Assembly (NCBI GenBank): GCA_020073665.1 | Contig: JAIQEU010000020.1 | Span: 62,001-126,000, forward strand | DNA: 64,000 nucleotides | Reading direction: 5' to 3' | DNA from: Terriglobia bacterium | GTDB taxonomy: Bacteria; Acidobacteriota; Terriglobia; Terriglobales; Acidobacteriaceae | In this document: piece after piece, positions 31,661 to 39,736 of the stretch | How the letters are laid out: the number at the start of each line of letters is the position of its first letter | Numbering within the stretch: the stretch's first letter is position 1 | Notes under the pieces: generated by a model | Seen by the model: the letters and a program-made list of their open reading frames with translations, nothing else | What the model was told of the DNA's origin: nothing | Databases searched by the model: none | Program-made: the position numbers and the translations under genes

Positions 31661-33028
31661 TCATCCCGCTATTCCCACCGCTTTGGCCTCCAGCCTTTCT
31701 ATCCTAACCTTGGCAATGCGGTGGCCTTCCATCTCTTCGACGGTGAAGCGGTGGCCATCGTAGTCGAAGGCCTCACCGACCGCGGGAATTTTCTGCAGGC
31801 GGGCGAGCACGAAGCCGGCCAGGGTCTCGAAGCCGGCGTCGCGAGGCAGCACCAGTTGGTACTGCGACTCCAGGTCGCGAATGCTCACGGAGCCGTCCAG
31901 TACGAGAGCAGTCTCACCTTCAAGCTCGGCCTGCCCGGCCGCGGCCACATCGAATTCGTCTTCTATTTCACCGACCAGTTGCTCCAGGACGTCTTCCACG
32001 GTGATGACGCCGGCAGTCGAGCCGAACTCGTCCACGACGACGGCCAGATGGCGTTTCCGCTGTTTGAATTCTTCGAGCAGCTCCACCAGGACCTTGGTTT
32101 CCGGCACCACCAGCACGTCGCGCATGATCTGGCTGATTTTCATGGCGGCGATGCGGGTTGCGATCGGTTGCATGGGATTGGCGGTGAGCCGCAGGCGTGT
32201 CCAGCGCATCAGGTCTTTGGAATAGAGCACGCCGATGATGTGTTCCGGACCGCGCTGCGGATCGTACACCGGAATGCGCGAATGCTGTTCGTCCACCACG
32301 CGGGCCAGGGCCTCATCGAGAGTCAGGTCGCCAGGCAGAGAAAAGATGTCAGGCCGCGGCACCATGACCTCGCGCACGCTGATGTTTTCCAGTTCCAGCG
32401 CGTTGTGGATCATCGCTTCCTGGATTTCCGGAATCTGCCCCAACTGGCGGCTGGCGGTGACGATCAACTTCAGTTCATCGGGCGAATGAACCGGGCCCTG
32501 CCGGGTCCTGCGGCCACCGAAGATGCGCAGCACCGAGCCTGCCGCCCGGCTCATGAGGTAGATGAATGGCCGGGTCAGGGTTAGAAAGACGTCCATCGGG
32601 GCGGCCACTGCCAAGGCGACTTGTTCGGCACGCTGCAGCGCCAGTGACTTGGGCACCAGTTCTCCCAGGATCACGTGCAGGCAGGTGATGAAGCTGAATG
32701 CCAGAGCGATGGCAATTCCGTGAGCGTAGATGTTGGCGTGCGGGACCTCGCCGGTGTAGCCCTCGACGATGTGCGCCAGGATAGGTTCGCCGACCCAGCC
32801 CAGGGTCAGACTGGTGACAGTGATTCCCAGTTGGACACCATTTACCACCTCGTCCAGATTGCGGTGGAGTTTCTGGACGATGCGGGCGCCGATGCGCCGG
32901 GCCTCAATGAGTTGCTGGATGCGGGTATCGCGCACGCTCACCAGGGAGAACTCGGCGGCCGCGAAGAAAGCGTTGGCCGCTACCAGGAGCACAATGACAA
33001 ACACCCGGAGCAGCACATAGGCGATCAT
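31661..33028 (-). CDS. CNNM/CorC-HlyC family membrane protein (DUF21-CBS-CorC)
   Basis: 455 residues in three parts: a DUF21 membrane domain (about 1-195, four helices, starting VLLRVFVIVLLVAANAFFAA), two CBS domains (about 215-335; VMVPRPDIFSLP, LAVVVDEFGSTAGVITVEDV) and a CorC-HlyC C-terminal domain (about 355-440). Relatives act in Mg2+/Co2+ efflux; the old name haemolysin is misleading. It is paralogous to the shorter gene at 53.5 kb. The ATG has no clear Shine-Dalgarno sequence. Confidence 0.92.
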   Translation of the reverse strand: MIAYVLLRVFVIVLLVAANAFFAAAEFSLVSVRDTRIQQLIEARRIGARIVQKLHRNLDEVVNGVQLGITVTSLTLGWVGEPILAHIVEGYTGEVPHANIYAHGIAIALAFSFITCLHVILGELVPKSLALQRAEQVALAVAAPMDVFLTLTRPFIYLMSRAAGSVLRIFGGRRTRQGPVHSPDELKLIVTASRQLGQIPEIQEAMIHNALELENISVREVMVPRPDIFSLPGDLTLDEALARVVDEQHSRIPVYDPQRGPEHIIGVLYSKDLMRWTRLRLTANPMQPIATRIAAMKISQIMRDVLVVPETKVLVELLEEFKQRKRHLAVVVDEFGSTAGVITVEDVLEQLVGEIEDEFDVAAAGQAELEGETALVLDGSVSIRDLESQYQLVLPRDAGFETLAGFVLARLQKIPAVGEAFDYDGHRFTVEEMEGHRIAKVRIERLEAKAVGIAG

Positions 33029-33328
33029 TAAGCGCTAATTTTAACATTCCAAAGGGGGTATGACAGTCGGAGAATGTCCAAGCGGCTATGAAATCGAATG
33101 GGATGCCGAGGCGAACCCACACTGAGTTGGAAGCGTTTTCCCAGGGTGGGTCTCCAACCTGCGATTCCCTGCTTCCATTTCCCATACTACCCGGTCTAAC
33201 TAACCAGCAGCATTTGTGAACCACAGCCACCAATCGAGCTACAAAGTGTTTAAGGAACAAAAGCTACGCCGGCTTCGTAACAGTGGGTGAAGGCTAGACA
33301 GCCGAGTTTGTTACTGCAGGAGGCGGAT
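33029..33328. other. Divergent intergenic region
   Basis: 300 bp between the divergent CNNM/CorC and HlyD-like genes. It has a relatively AT-rich start. No clear promoter, hairpin or RNA was seen, apart from the AGGAGG ribosome site for the HlyD-like gene. Confidence 0.4.
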
Positions 33329-34543
33329 GTGAACGGCAATGGTAACGGCAAGAGGAAGCGTCGCAAACGGATCATCATCATAAGTTCCGTCGTGGGGGCA
33401 GTGCTGCTGGGTGCGGTCGTACTCTTTGCCTTCAACCGCGGTGGCACCAAGATCGATCCCTCCAAGCTGGCGAAAGTCGAGAAGGGCGATCTCGCCAAGA
33501 GCGTGGTCGCGACTGGAAAAGTCACGCCCATCACCAAGGTGGAAGTGAAGTCCAAAGCCAGCGGCATCGTGAAGAAGCTCCTGGTCGAGTACGGCGACAA
33601 GGTAAAGAAGGGCCAACTTCTGGCGCAGCTAGACAAGGAAGAGATCCAGGCGCAAGTCGACCAGTCGCGAGCGGCCATGGAGGCATCACTCGCCAACCTG
33701 ACCAGTTCCGAAGCCGACTACGAGCGCGCCAAGGTAGATGCCGAAGGCCCGGATGTACCCTTGCTGAAGCGAGCCTATGACCGGGCTACAGATATGGCCA
33801 GGGAGGGCGTAGTCTCCACCTCGGCGCTGGAAGATGCGCAGAAGAACTACGAACTGGCCCTGAACAAGCAGAACGTTTCCAAGGCGCAGGTTACCGTACT
33901 GAGGGCAAGAATTGCGCAAGCCAAAGCGCAGCTGGCACGCGACAAAGCCAACCTCCAGCAACTCGAAGAGCAGCTCAGCTATACCGATATTGAATCGCCC
34001 ATCGACGGCATCGTGCTTTCACGCGACGTCGAGATGGGCGACGCGGTCAGCTCCATCCTGGTACTCGGCTCCGGGGCTACCCTGGTGATGACCCTGGGCG
34101 ACACCAGCGAGGTGTACGTAAAAGGCAAAGTGGATGAGAGCGACATCGGCAAGGTGTACCTTGGCCAGCCCGCACGCATCAAGGTGGAGTCATTCAAGGA
34201 CAAGACCTTCAACGGCAAGGTCACCAAGATCTCGCCCATGGGCGTGGAAAAGGACAATGTCACCACGTTTGAGGTGCGGGTCTCGATCAACAATCCTGGC
34301 GGCGAATTGAAAGCAGAAATGACCGCCAACGCCGAAATCATCCTGGAAGAACACAAGGGTGTGTTGCAGATTCCCGAAGGCGCTCTGATCTATGACAAGG
34401 ACAAGAAGGCATCGGTGGAGATCCCTGAGCCCAGCGCCAAGGACGGCAAGAAGAAGCTGGCCGTCAACATTGGTATCTCCAACGGAGCCAAGACGGAAGT
34501 CCTGAGCGGCTTGAAGGAAGGCGACCAGGTGGTGCTGCAGTAA
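33329..34543 (+). CDS. HlyD/MacA-type periplasmic efflux adaptor
   Basis: 404 residues from GTG 33329, chosen because AGGAGG lies 5 bp upstream; an upstream GTG at 33287 is less likely. A basic N-terminus (NGNGKRKRRKR) is followed by one membrane anchor (IIIISSVVGAVLLGAVVLFA), a lipoyl-like half (VEVKSKASGIVKKLLVEYGD), a long coiled-coil hairpin (about 95-215), the second lipoyl half (YTDIESPIDGIVLSRDVEMG) and beta-barrel domains. It links an inner-membrane pump to an outer-membrane channel. The MacB-like permeases at the start of the window are candidate partners, but not adjacent. Confidence 0.9.
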   Translation: MNGNGNGKRKRRKRIIIISSVVGAVLLGAVVLFAFNRGGTKIDPSKLAKVEKGDLAKSVVATGKVTPITKVEVKSKASGIVKKLLVEYGDKVKKGQLLAQLDKEEIQAQVDQSRAAMEASLANLTSSEADYERAKVDAEGPDVPLLKRAYDRATDMAREGVVSTSALEDAQKNYELALNKQNVSKAQVTVLRARIAQAKAQLARDKANLQQLEEQLSYTDIESPIDGIVLSRDVEMGDAVSSILVLGSGATLVMTLGDTSEVYVKGKVDESDIGKVYLGQPARIKVESFKDKTFNGKVTKISPMGVEKDNVTTFEVRVSINNPGGELKAEMTANAEIILEEHKGVLQIPEGALIYDKDKKASVEIPEPSAKDGKKKLAVNIGISNGAKTEVLSGLKEGDQVVLQ

Positions 34544-34546
34544 ATC

Positions 34547-34574
34547 AGTACCTAGTACCGAGTACCGAGCAAGG
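34547..34574 (+). repeat. Heptamer array, word AGTACCG
   Basis: AGTACCT is followed by two identical AGTACCG units and a degenerate fourth (AGCAAGG). It starts 3 bases after the TAA of the HlyD-type gene. Confidence 0.65.
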
Positions 34575-34648
34575 GGAACCGGCGCTCATGGCTGGTTTCC
34601 TGACTTCTTTCCGGCTCGAGTTGTCGCATGCAGACACGGGAGGGACTT

Positions 34649-35572
34649 ATGAGCATGAGGATCCCCACCAAGGCTTTACTGGTCATTCTGCTTTCTGCCG
34701 CGTTAGCGTTGCCGGCCGTGGCTTCAGTACAGGGATCGTTCGAGCGCACGCTTACTGTCACTGGTCCCGTGGATCTAGAAGTTCTGACTCACTCCGGGGA
34801 CATTACGGTGCGCAGCGGACCCGCAGGAACTGTCTCGATTCGGGGAAAGATCATCGTCGGGAACGGGTGGTTCTCCGGCAACCGGCAGGCCGACGTTAGC
34901 GCACTGGAGAAGAACCCGCCGATTCGCCAGTCCGGGAACAACATTCGCATTGACTATGTGAACGTGCAGAACATCGCGATCGACTACGAGATCACGGTTC
35001 CCGCCGACAGCAATTTGCGTACTCACAGCGGCTCCGGCGATCAGACCATCGAAGGACTGAACACCAAGGTCGAACTGGAAAGCGGCTCCGGCGATCTGCG
35101 GCTGGCCAGCTTGAGCGGCGGGTTCCGGGTGCACACCGGGTCAGGCAACGTGAATGGCCGTGATATTTCCGGTCCCATCACTGCCGAGGCCGGCAGTGGC
35201 GACCTCCAGTTGGAGGTAAAAGGTAGCGGTGACGTGAGCGTGCACACCGGCTCAGGCAATATCGATTTGCGTGACCTAAAGGGGGCGCTTCGTGCCGAGG
35301 CCGGCAGCGGCGACATCAGCATTGCCGGCGTACAAACCGGAGGCTGGGAGGTACGCACCGGCTCCGGGGACATCCAGCTTCGGCTTCCATCGGAGGCCGC
35401 GTTCGACCTGGAGGCTTCAACCGGCTCCGGGAGCCTGGTTGTGGACCGCCCCATCACCACGACGATTCAGGGTAACGTGCGGCGCATTCATCACAACATC
35501 AGCGGCAAGGTGGCAGGCGGCGGACCTCCGCTGACCGTCCATACCGGCTCGGGCGACGTCCATATTTATTGA
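34649..35572 (+). CDS. Exported DUF4097 beta-repeat protein, copy 1
   Basis: 307 residues from ATG 34649 (GGGAGG upstream). Signal peptide (TKALLVILLSAALALPAVAS), then QGSFERTLTVTGPVDLEVLT and a row of about 20-residue beta units, each turning at Ser-Gly motifs (HSGSGDQTI, ESGSGDLRL, HTGSGNVNG, EAGSGDLQL, HTGSGNIDL, RTGSGDIQL). This predicts a secreted or periplasmic beta-solenoid. It is clearly paralogous to the next gene. In other phyla DUF4097 occurs with membrane-stress systems; the function is unknown. Confidence 0.87.
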   Translation: MSMRIPTKALLVILLSAALALPAVASVQGSFERTLTVTGPVDLEVLTHSGDITVRSGPAGTVSIRGKIIVGNGWFSGNRQADVSALEKNPPIRQSGNNIRIDYVNVQNIAIDYEITVPADSNLRTHSGSGDQTIEGLNTKVELESGSGDLRLASLSGGFRVHTGSGNVNGRDISGPITAEAGSGDLQLEVKGSGDVSVHTGSGNIDLRDLKGALRAEAGSGDISIAGVQTGGWEVRTGSGDIQLRLPSEAAFDLEASTGSGSLVVDRPITTTIQGNVRRIHHNISGKVAGGGPPLTVHTGSGDVHIY

Positions 35573-35591
35573 GGGAGGCTTGGGGGAAGAT

Positions 35592-36575
35592 ATGAAGCAT
35601 TCACGCATCGGTTTGGTGGCCACGACTGCCGCAGTCTTGCTGCTGATTTGCGTCCCTGCCCTTCCCGCCGCGGCCAGTACCGAGGGATCCTTCCAGCGTA
35701 CTTTACAGGTCACGGGCCCGGTCAATCTTGACGTGACCACCGGCTCGGGAAGCATCCAGGTACGCACCGGTAGTTCGAACCAGATAGAGATCACCGGCCA
35801 TATCAAGGCCACCGACTGGTTCGGCGGAAGCGCGGAAGACAAGGTGAAGCAACTGCAGTCGAACCCGCCCATCCAGCAAAGCGGCAACGACATTCGCATC
35901 GGCCACATCGACAATCCGGAACTGCGACACAACATCTCGATCAGCTACGAAATCGTCGTTCCCGCGGACACCGAGCTGCGCTCGCACACCGGCTCGGGCA
36001 ACCAGACGGTGGACGGGGTTCATGGCTCGCTCGACGTTGGCACTGGATCCGGCGGCTTGAAAGTCTCCAATATCAGCAACACCGTGCATGCCGATACCGG
36101 GTCGGGAGACATCGAGATTGACCACGTGAAAGGCTATGTGCGCGCCAAGACCGGTAGCGGATCGATCCGGGCCACCGATGTTGCCGGCGGGTTCGATGCG
36201 GATACCGGAAGCGGGCGCATCACACTCGAGCAGACCGCGCCGGGAGCGGTGCGGGCCGATACCGGCTCGGGCGGTATGGAGTTGCGCGGAGTAAAGGGAT
36301 CGCTGGAAGCGAAAGCCGGCAGCGGAACCATCCGGGCAGAAGGCGACCCGTCCGGCGACTGGAGGGTTCACACCGGCTCCGGCACCGTGCAACTGAAGCT
36401 GCCTTCTAACGCGGCCTTTGATCTCGATGCCCACACCAGTTCCGGTTCCATCCAGGTGGACCACCCAGTTACCGTGCAAGGCACGCTGGGACGCAAGGAC
36501 ATCCAGGGTAAAGTCCGAGGCGGCGGCGTCCGGGTGGAAGTGGAAACCGGCTCGGGAAATATTCAAATTCAGTAG
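35592..36575 (+). CDS. Exported DUF4097 beta-repeat protein, copy 2
   Basis: 327 residues from ATG 35592 (GGGGGAA upstream), 19 bp after copy 1. Signal peptide, then ASTEGSFQRTLQVTGPVNLD, nearly the same opening as copy 1, and Gly-Ser repeats (TTGSGSIQV, HTGSGNQTV, DTGSGDIEI, KTGSGSIRA, HTGSGTVQL, ETGSGNIQI). Tandem duplication with strong divergence is evident. The two may form one assembly. The stop codon is the first triplet of a heptamer array. Confidence 0.87.
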   Translation: MKHSRIGLVATTAAVLLLICVPALPAAASTEGSFQRTLQVTGPVNLDVTTGSGSIQVRTGSSNQIEITGHIKATDWFGGSAEDKVKQLQSNPPIQQSGNDIRIGHIDNPELRHNISISYEIVVPADTELRSHTGSGNQTVDGVHGSLDVGTGSGGLKVSNISNTVHADTGSGDIEIDHVKGYVRAKTGSGSIRATDVAGGFDADTGSGRITLEQTAPGAVRADTGSGGMELRGVKGSLEAKAGSGTIRAEGDPSGDWRVHTGSGTVQLKLPSNAAFDLDAHTSSGSIQVDHPVTVQGTLGRKDIQGKVRGGGVRVEVETGSGNIQIQ

Positions 36576-36688
36576 CTGGTAGCTAGTCGCTGGCAGCTGG
36601 TAGTTGGGTACCACCGTCCGGAACTCCGCCGACGTCGAAGGGCCAGATCCGAACCACCAGCGACCAGCCAGCAACGACCATCTACCTG
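36573..36688. repeat. Two-armed heptamer array, word TAGCTGG
   Basis: Left arm 36573-36607: five contiguous units, with TAGCTGG first and TAGTTGG last. Its first TAG is the stop codon of the DUF4097 gene. Right arm 36654-36688: five units in inverted sense (CCACCAG, CGACCAG type). The arms can pair as a long imperfect hairpin around a 46-bp centre. The same word occurs at 39.7 and 42.9 kb. Confidence 0.75.
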
Positions 36689-36783
36689 GTTTCGCGTTAC
36701 CTCCGTGTCTTGACTCACCCCTCGCCCGCAGGATACTTTCGCGTCTCCGGGGAAAATTCTGTCTACACGGGCAAGGAGCAATT

Positions 36784-37614
36784 TTGGCGCAACGGCCGAT
36801 CATCACGCTGACCACCGACTTCGGACTTAGCGATCACTTCGTGGGCACCATCAAAGGAGTCATTCTGGCCATTGCTGGCGATGCGGAGATCATCGACATC
36901 TGCCATTCGGTGCAGCCCTTTGACGTTCTGGACGGCGCGCTGACCATTGCTCAGGCCTATTCTTACTTCCCTTCCGGCACAGTTCACATGGTGGTGGTCG
37001 ACCCCGGCGTGGGCACGGCCCGGCGTCCGATCGTGGCCAGCAGCGAGCAGCACTACTTTGTCGCCCCCGACAACGGTGTGTTGTCGCTGATCTATGCCCG
37101 CGAAGAGCGCATGTATGTCCGGCACGTTACCTCGCAGCACTACTTCATGCAGCCCATAAGCAATACTTTTCATGCCCGCGACATTTTCGCGCCGGTAGCG
37201 GCCTGGATCGCCAAGGGCATTGACACGGAGAAGTTTGGGGAAAAGGTGGATGACTTTGTGCGCTTCAATGCGCCCAAGCCCAAGCCGGTGAATGGCCATA
37301 CCCTGCGCGGCGTAGTGCTGAAGGTGGATCGTTTCGGCAACCTGGTCACCAACATTACTCCGCAAGATGCTCCCATGTTGTTTCAGTCTGAGCCGGCGGC
37401 GTTCAAGATTCTGGTGGGCAAGTATGAGATCACCGAAGTGAAGGCCACCTACGCTCTGGGTGCACCGGGCGAGGTCTTCGGAGTTCTCGGCAGCATGGGC
37501 TTCCTGGAAATCGCGGCCAATCGCGGTTCCGCTGCCCAAGTCATCGGAGTCGGCAAAGGCACCGATGTCAGCATCGTCCTGGAAGGCGCGGCGGCGGCGG
37601 GTAACGGGCAGTAG
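36784..37614 (+). CDS. S-adenosyl-L-methionine hydrolase (adenosine-forming; DUF62)
   Basis: 276 residues from TTG 36784, with AAGGAG upstream; the frame is open earlier but that part is repeat-derived. Family motifs: ITLTTDFGLSDHFVGTIKGV, VVVDPGVGTARRPIV, FVAPDNGVLSLIY, FHARDIFAPVAAWIA, and the C-terminal beta-barrel part (KVDRFGNLVTNI). It is homologous to fluorinases/chlorinases but belongs to the common group that uses water to split SAM into adenosine and methionine. It is complete and cytoplasmic. Confidence 0.9.
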   Translation: MAQRPIITLTTDFGLSDHFVGTIKGVILAIAGDAEIIDICHSVQPFDVLDGALTIAQAYSYFPSGTVHMVVVDPGVGTARRPIVASSEQHYFVAPDNGVLSLIYAREERMYVRHVTSQHYFMQPISNTFHARDIFAPVAAWIAKGIDTEKFGEKVDDFVRFNAPKPKPVNGHTLRGVVLKVDRFGNLVTNITPQDAPMLFQSEPAAFKILVGKYEITEVKATYALGAPGEVFGVLGSMGFLEIAANRGSAAQVIGVGKGTDVSIVLEGAAAAGNGQ

Positions 37615-37804
37615 TTCTCAAGTTAAGTTCGGGATTCCTCCTCAGCGGAAACCTTCGTTCCGCAGTCTCAGCCTGTGGTAAGCTGCCGCACACAACAGAC
37701 TGAGTTGTGTCGTGATTGGAGTAACGGCAGAAGGCAAGACCTCGCAACGATAGTCTCTTTCTTCCCGAATTCAAGAAGCATTCTCATTTTCAGGAGGCGG
37801 AACG

Positions 37805-38980
37805 ATGGGCTGCAAAGTTGTGGGTAACGTGCTGCTTGTAATAGGCGGGATGCTGGTTCTCTGCCTGGGGGCAAATGCGGGAGCCTTGCCCCAGGGTTCG
37901 ACATCACCGAAAGTTCATACTTATTACGTTGCCGCCGATGAAGTGGACTGGGACTACGCTCCCAGCGGCCTCAACCAAGTGATGGGCATGAAATTCGAAG
38001 GCTATGCGGCCACCTTCGTGGAAAAAGGGCCACATCGCATCGGCAAGGTTTATCGCAAGGCCATCTATCGCGAATACACCGACGAAACCTTCACCAAGCT
38101 CAAGCCGCGGTCGCCCGACCAGGAATATCTGGGCATGCTCGGCCCGGTGCTCCGTGCCGAAGTCGGAGACACAATCCGAGTAGTGTTCCGCAACAATGCC
38201 ACGCGGCCCTACAGCATGCATCCCCACGGCGTTTTCTACAACAAAGACTCCGAAGGCACCATGAACTATAACGACAGCAGTTCCACCGCCGATAAAGCCA
38301 ACAACGTGGTCCTGCCGGGCCAGACCCATACCTACACCTGGGAGGTCCCGGAGCGTGCTGGGCCAGGGCCCGCTGATCCTAGCTCCATCGTCTGGCTCTA
38401 CCACTCGCACGTGGGCGAAATGAAAGACGTCGAAAGTGGCCTGATCGGACCAATCATCATTACCCGGCGCGGCATGTACGGAGCAGACGACAAGCCCAAA
38501 GATGTGGACCGGGAGTTTGTCACTCTGTTTATGGTTTACGACGAAAATACCAGCTGGTACCTGGACCAGAACATCAAGACCTATGTCAGCGACCAGAAGG
38601 GACTGAACAAGCTCGAGTTCGCTCCGGTGGACGACCAGGGCAATTTGTCGGCGGTCGGGACCGGCTTCGCCGCCGCCAATTTCAAACTGACCATCAATGG
38701 CTACATGTTCGCCAACACGCCCATGATGACCATGAAGAAGGGCGAGCGCGTCCGCTGGTACCTGGTGACCATCGGCGAGGGCGTAAACCTGCACACTCCT
38801 CACTGGCACGGCAATGTGGTGCTGGCCGATGGCAAGCGGACCGACGTGGTGTCGTTGACGCCGGCCCAGATGCTCACGGTGGACATGGTACCCGACGATC
38901 CGGGCACGTGGCTGTTTCATTGCCACCTGAGCGAGCACATGGACGCAGGCATGGTGGCGATGTATAAGGTCGAGCCTTGA
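37805..38980 (+). CDS. Secreted two-domain multicopper oxidase
   Basis: 391 residues with AGGAGG upstream and a signal peptide (GNVLLVIGGMLVLCLGANAG). All copper motifs are visible: HPHG and YHSHVGEM in the first cupredoxin domain, HTPHWHG and HCHLSEHMDAGM in the second. The last holds the type-1 Cys-His-Met set. At about 390 residues it is half the size of laccases. Sequence stretches such as YNDSSSTADKANNVVLPGQT recall ceruloplasmin/hephaestin, so ferroxidase activity is possible. Two-domain enzymes usually form trimers. Monocistronic by context. Confidence 0.9.
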   Translation: MGCKVVGNVLLVIGGMLVLCLGANAGALPQGSTSPKVHTYYVAADEVDWDYAPSGLNQVMGMKFEGYAATFVEKGPHRIGKVYRKAIYREYTDETFTKLKPRSPDQEYLGMLGPVLRAEVGDTIRVVFRNNATRPYSMHPHGVFYNKDSEGTMNYNDSSSTADKANNVVLPGQTHTYTWEVPERAGPGPADPSSIVWLYHSHVGEMKDVESGLIGPIIITRRGMYGADDKPKDVDREFVTLFMVYDENTSWYLDQNIKTYVSDQKGLNKLEFAPVDDQGNLSAVGTGFAAANFKLTINGYMFANTPMMTMKKGERVRWYLVTIGEGVNLHTPHWHGNVVLADGKRTDVVSLTPAQMLTVDMVPDDPGTWLFHCHLSEHMDAGMVAMYKVEP

Positions 38981-38998
38981 ACAGGAGGTGAGTGCGGG

Positions 38999-39232
38999 TC
39001 AGGAACTTTTGGCCTTGGGATGGACGTAGTGGTCCATTTCTGCGGTCCATTTAAGGAAGCGCCACAGGTTGCCGCGCTCCCGCCAGGCAAATTCCCAGAA
39101 CTCGAGAAACCCGATCTGGGTCATCTTCACGCCGCAATAGGTTTCGATTCGCCACAACAGGTAGGGACTGCGCCAGGGGGCAAGGCGATGCCCCTTGGTG
39201 GCGTTCCACAGGAATCGAAGCATGTAGCGCAT
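38999..39232 (-). CDS. Small Trp/Arg-rich hypothetical protein
   Basis: 77 residues, rich in Trp, Arg and Phe (LRFLWNATKGHRLAPWRSPY, FLEFWEFAWRERGNLWRFLK), without signal peptide. The composition is protein-like and it fits the gap between the oxidase and TPR genes. I do not recognise the family. Membrane-surface or nucleic-acid binding would fit the composition but is speculation. Confidence 0.65.
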   Translation of the reverse strand: MRYMLRFLWNATKGHRLAPWRSPYLLWRIETYCGVKMTQIGFLEFWEFAWRERGNLWRFLKWTAEMDHYVHPKAKSS

Positions 39233-39319
39233 ATGTAATTTCAGTATAGCGCCAGGGCCGATGCCGCTTTAGTACCGCGGCGGATGCTAGAATCTTTTGC
39301 TCCCTACTCCCAAATCTTC

Positions 39320-39667
39320 ATGCCAGACGACGTCCGCCAGAAAGCCGAAGACCACTACTACGCCGCGCTCGATCTAGTAGCGGAAGGCGACCACGAAAGT
39401 GCGCTCGCAGAGTATGAGAAGTCGCTGGAGGCAGACCCCACCTTCACCGAAGCCCTGCACGGCCTGTCCCGCGCCCTGCAGGACTTGAACCGGCTGGACG
39501 AAGCCATCGCCGCGGCCAAGCGCATTGCAGAGGTCGATCCCGACGACGTGCTGGCCCATACCAGCCTGTCGGTGCTGTATCAGAAAAAGGGCATGATTCC
39601 GGAAGCCGAGGAAGAGGGGAACAAGGCCCGGATCCTGGGGTGGAAGCAGCAGTTGAAAAAGAAGTAG
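39320..39667 (+). CDS. TPR protein
   Basis: 115 residues from ATG 39320; an in-frame ATG at 39284 would add 12 residues and cannot be excluded. Nearly three TPR units (KAEDHYYAALDLVAEGDHES, DPTFTEALHGLSRALQDLNR, DPDDVLAHTSLSVLYQKKGM). It is cytoplasmic and probably a protein-interaction module. The stop codon is the first triplet of a heptamer array; it converges with the PilR-like gene. Confidence 0.8.
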   Translation: MPDDVRQKAEDHYYAALDLVAEGDHESALAEYEKSLEADPTFTEALHGLSRALQDLNRLDEAIAAAKRIAEVDPDDVLAHTSLSVLYQKKGMIPEAEEEGNKARILGWKQQLKKK

Positions 39668-39736
39668 CTGGTAGCTAGTGGATGGTAGCTGGGATAAACA
39701 AGTCGTCCCCAGCGACCAGCTACCAGCTGCCTACTT
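39665..39736. repeat. Two-armed heptamer array between convergent genes, word TAGCTGG
   Basis: Left arm 39665-39692: four contiguous units, two of them TAGCTGG, starting at the TAG stop of the TPR gene. Right arm 39709-39736: four units of CCAGCTA type, ending in the TAA stop of the PilR-like gene on the other strand. Spacer 16 bp. Both genes thus terminate inside the arms of one potential hairpin. Confidence 0.8.
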
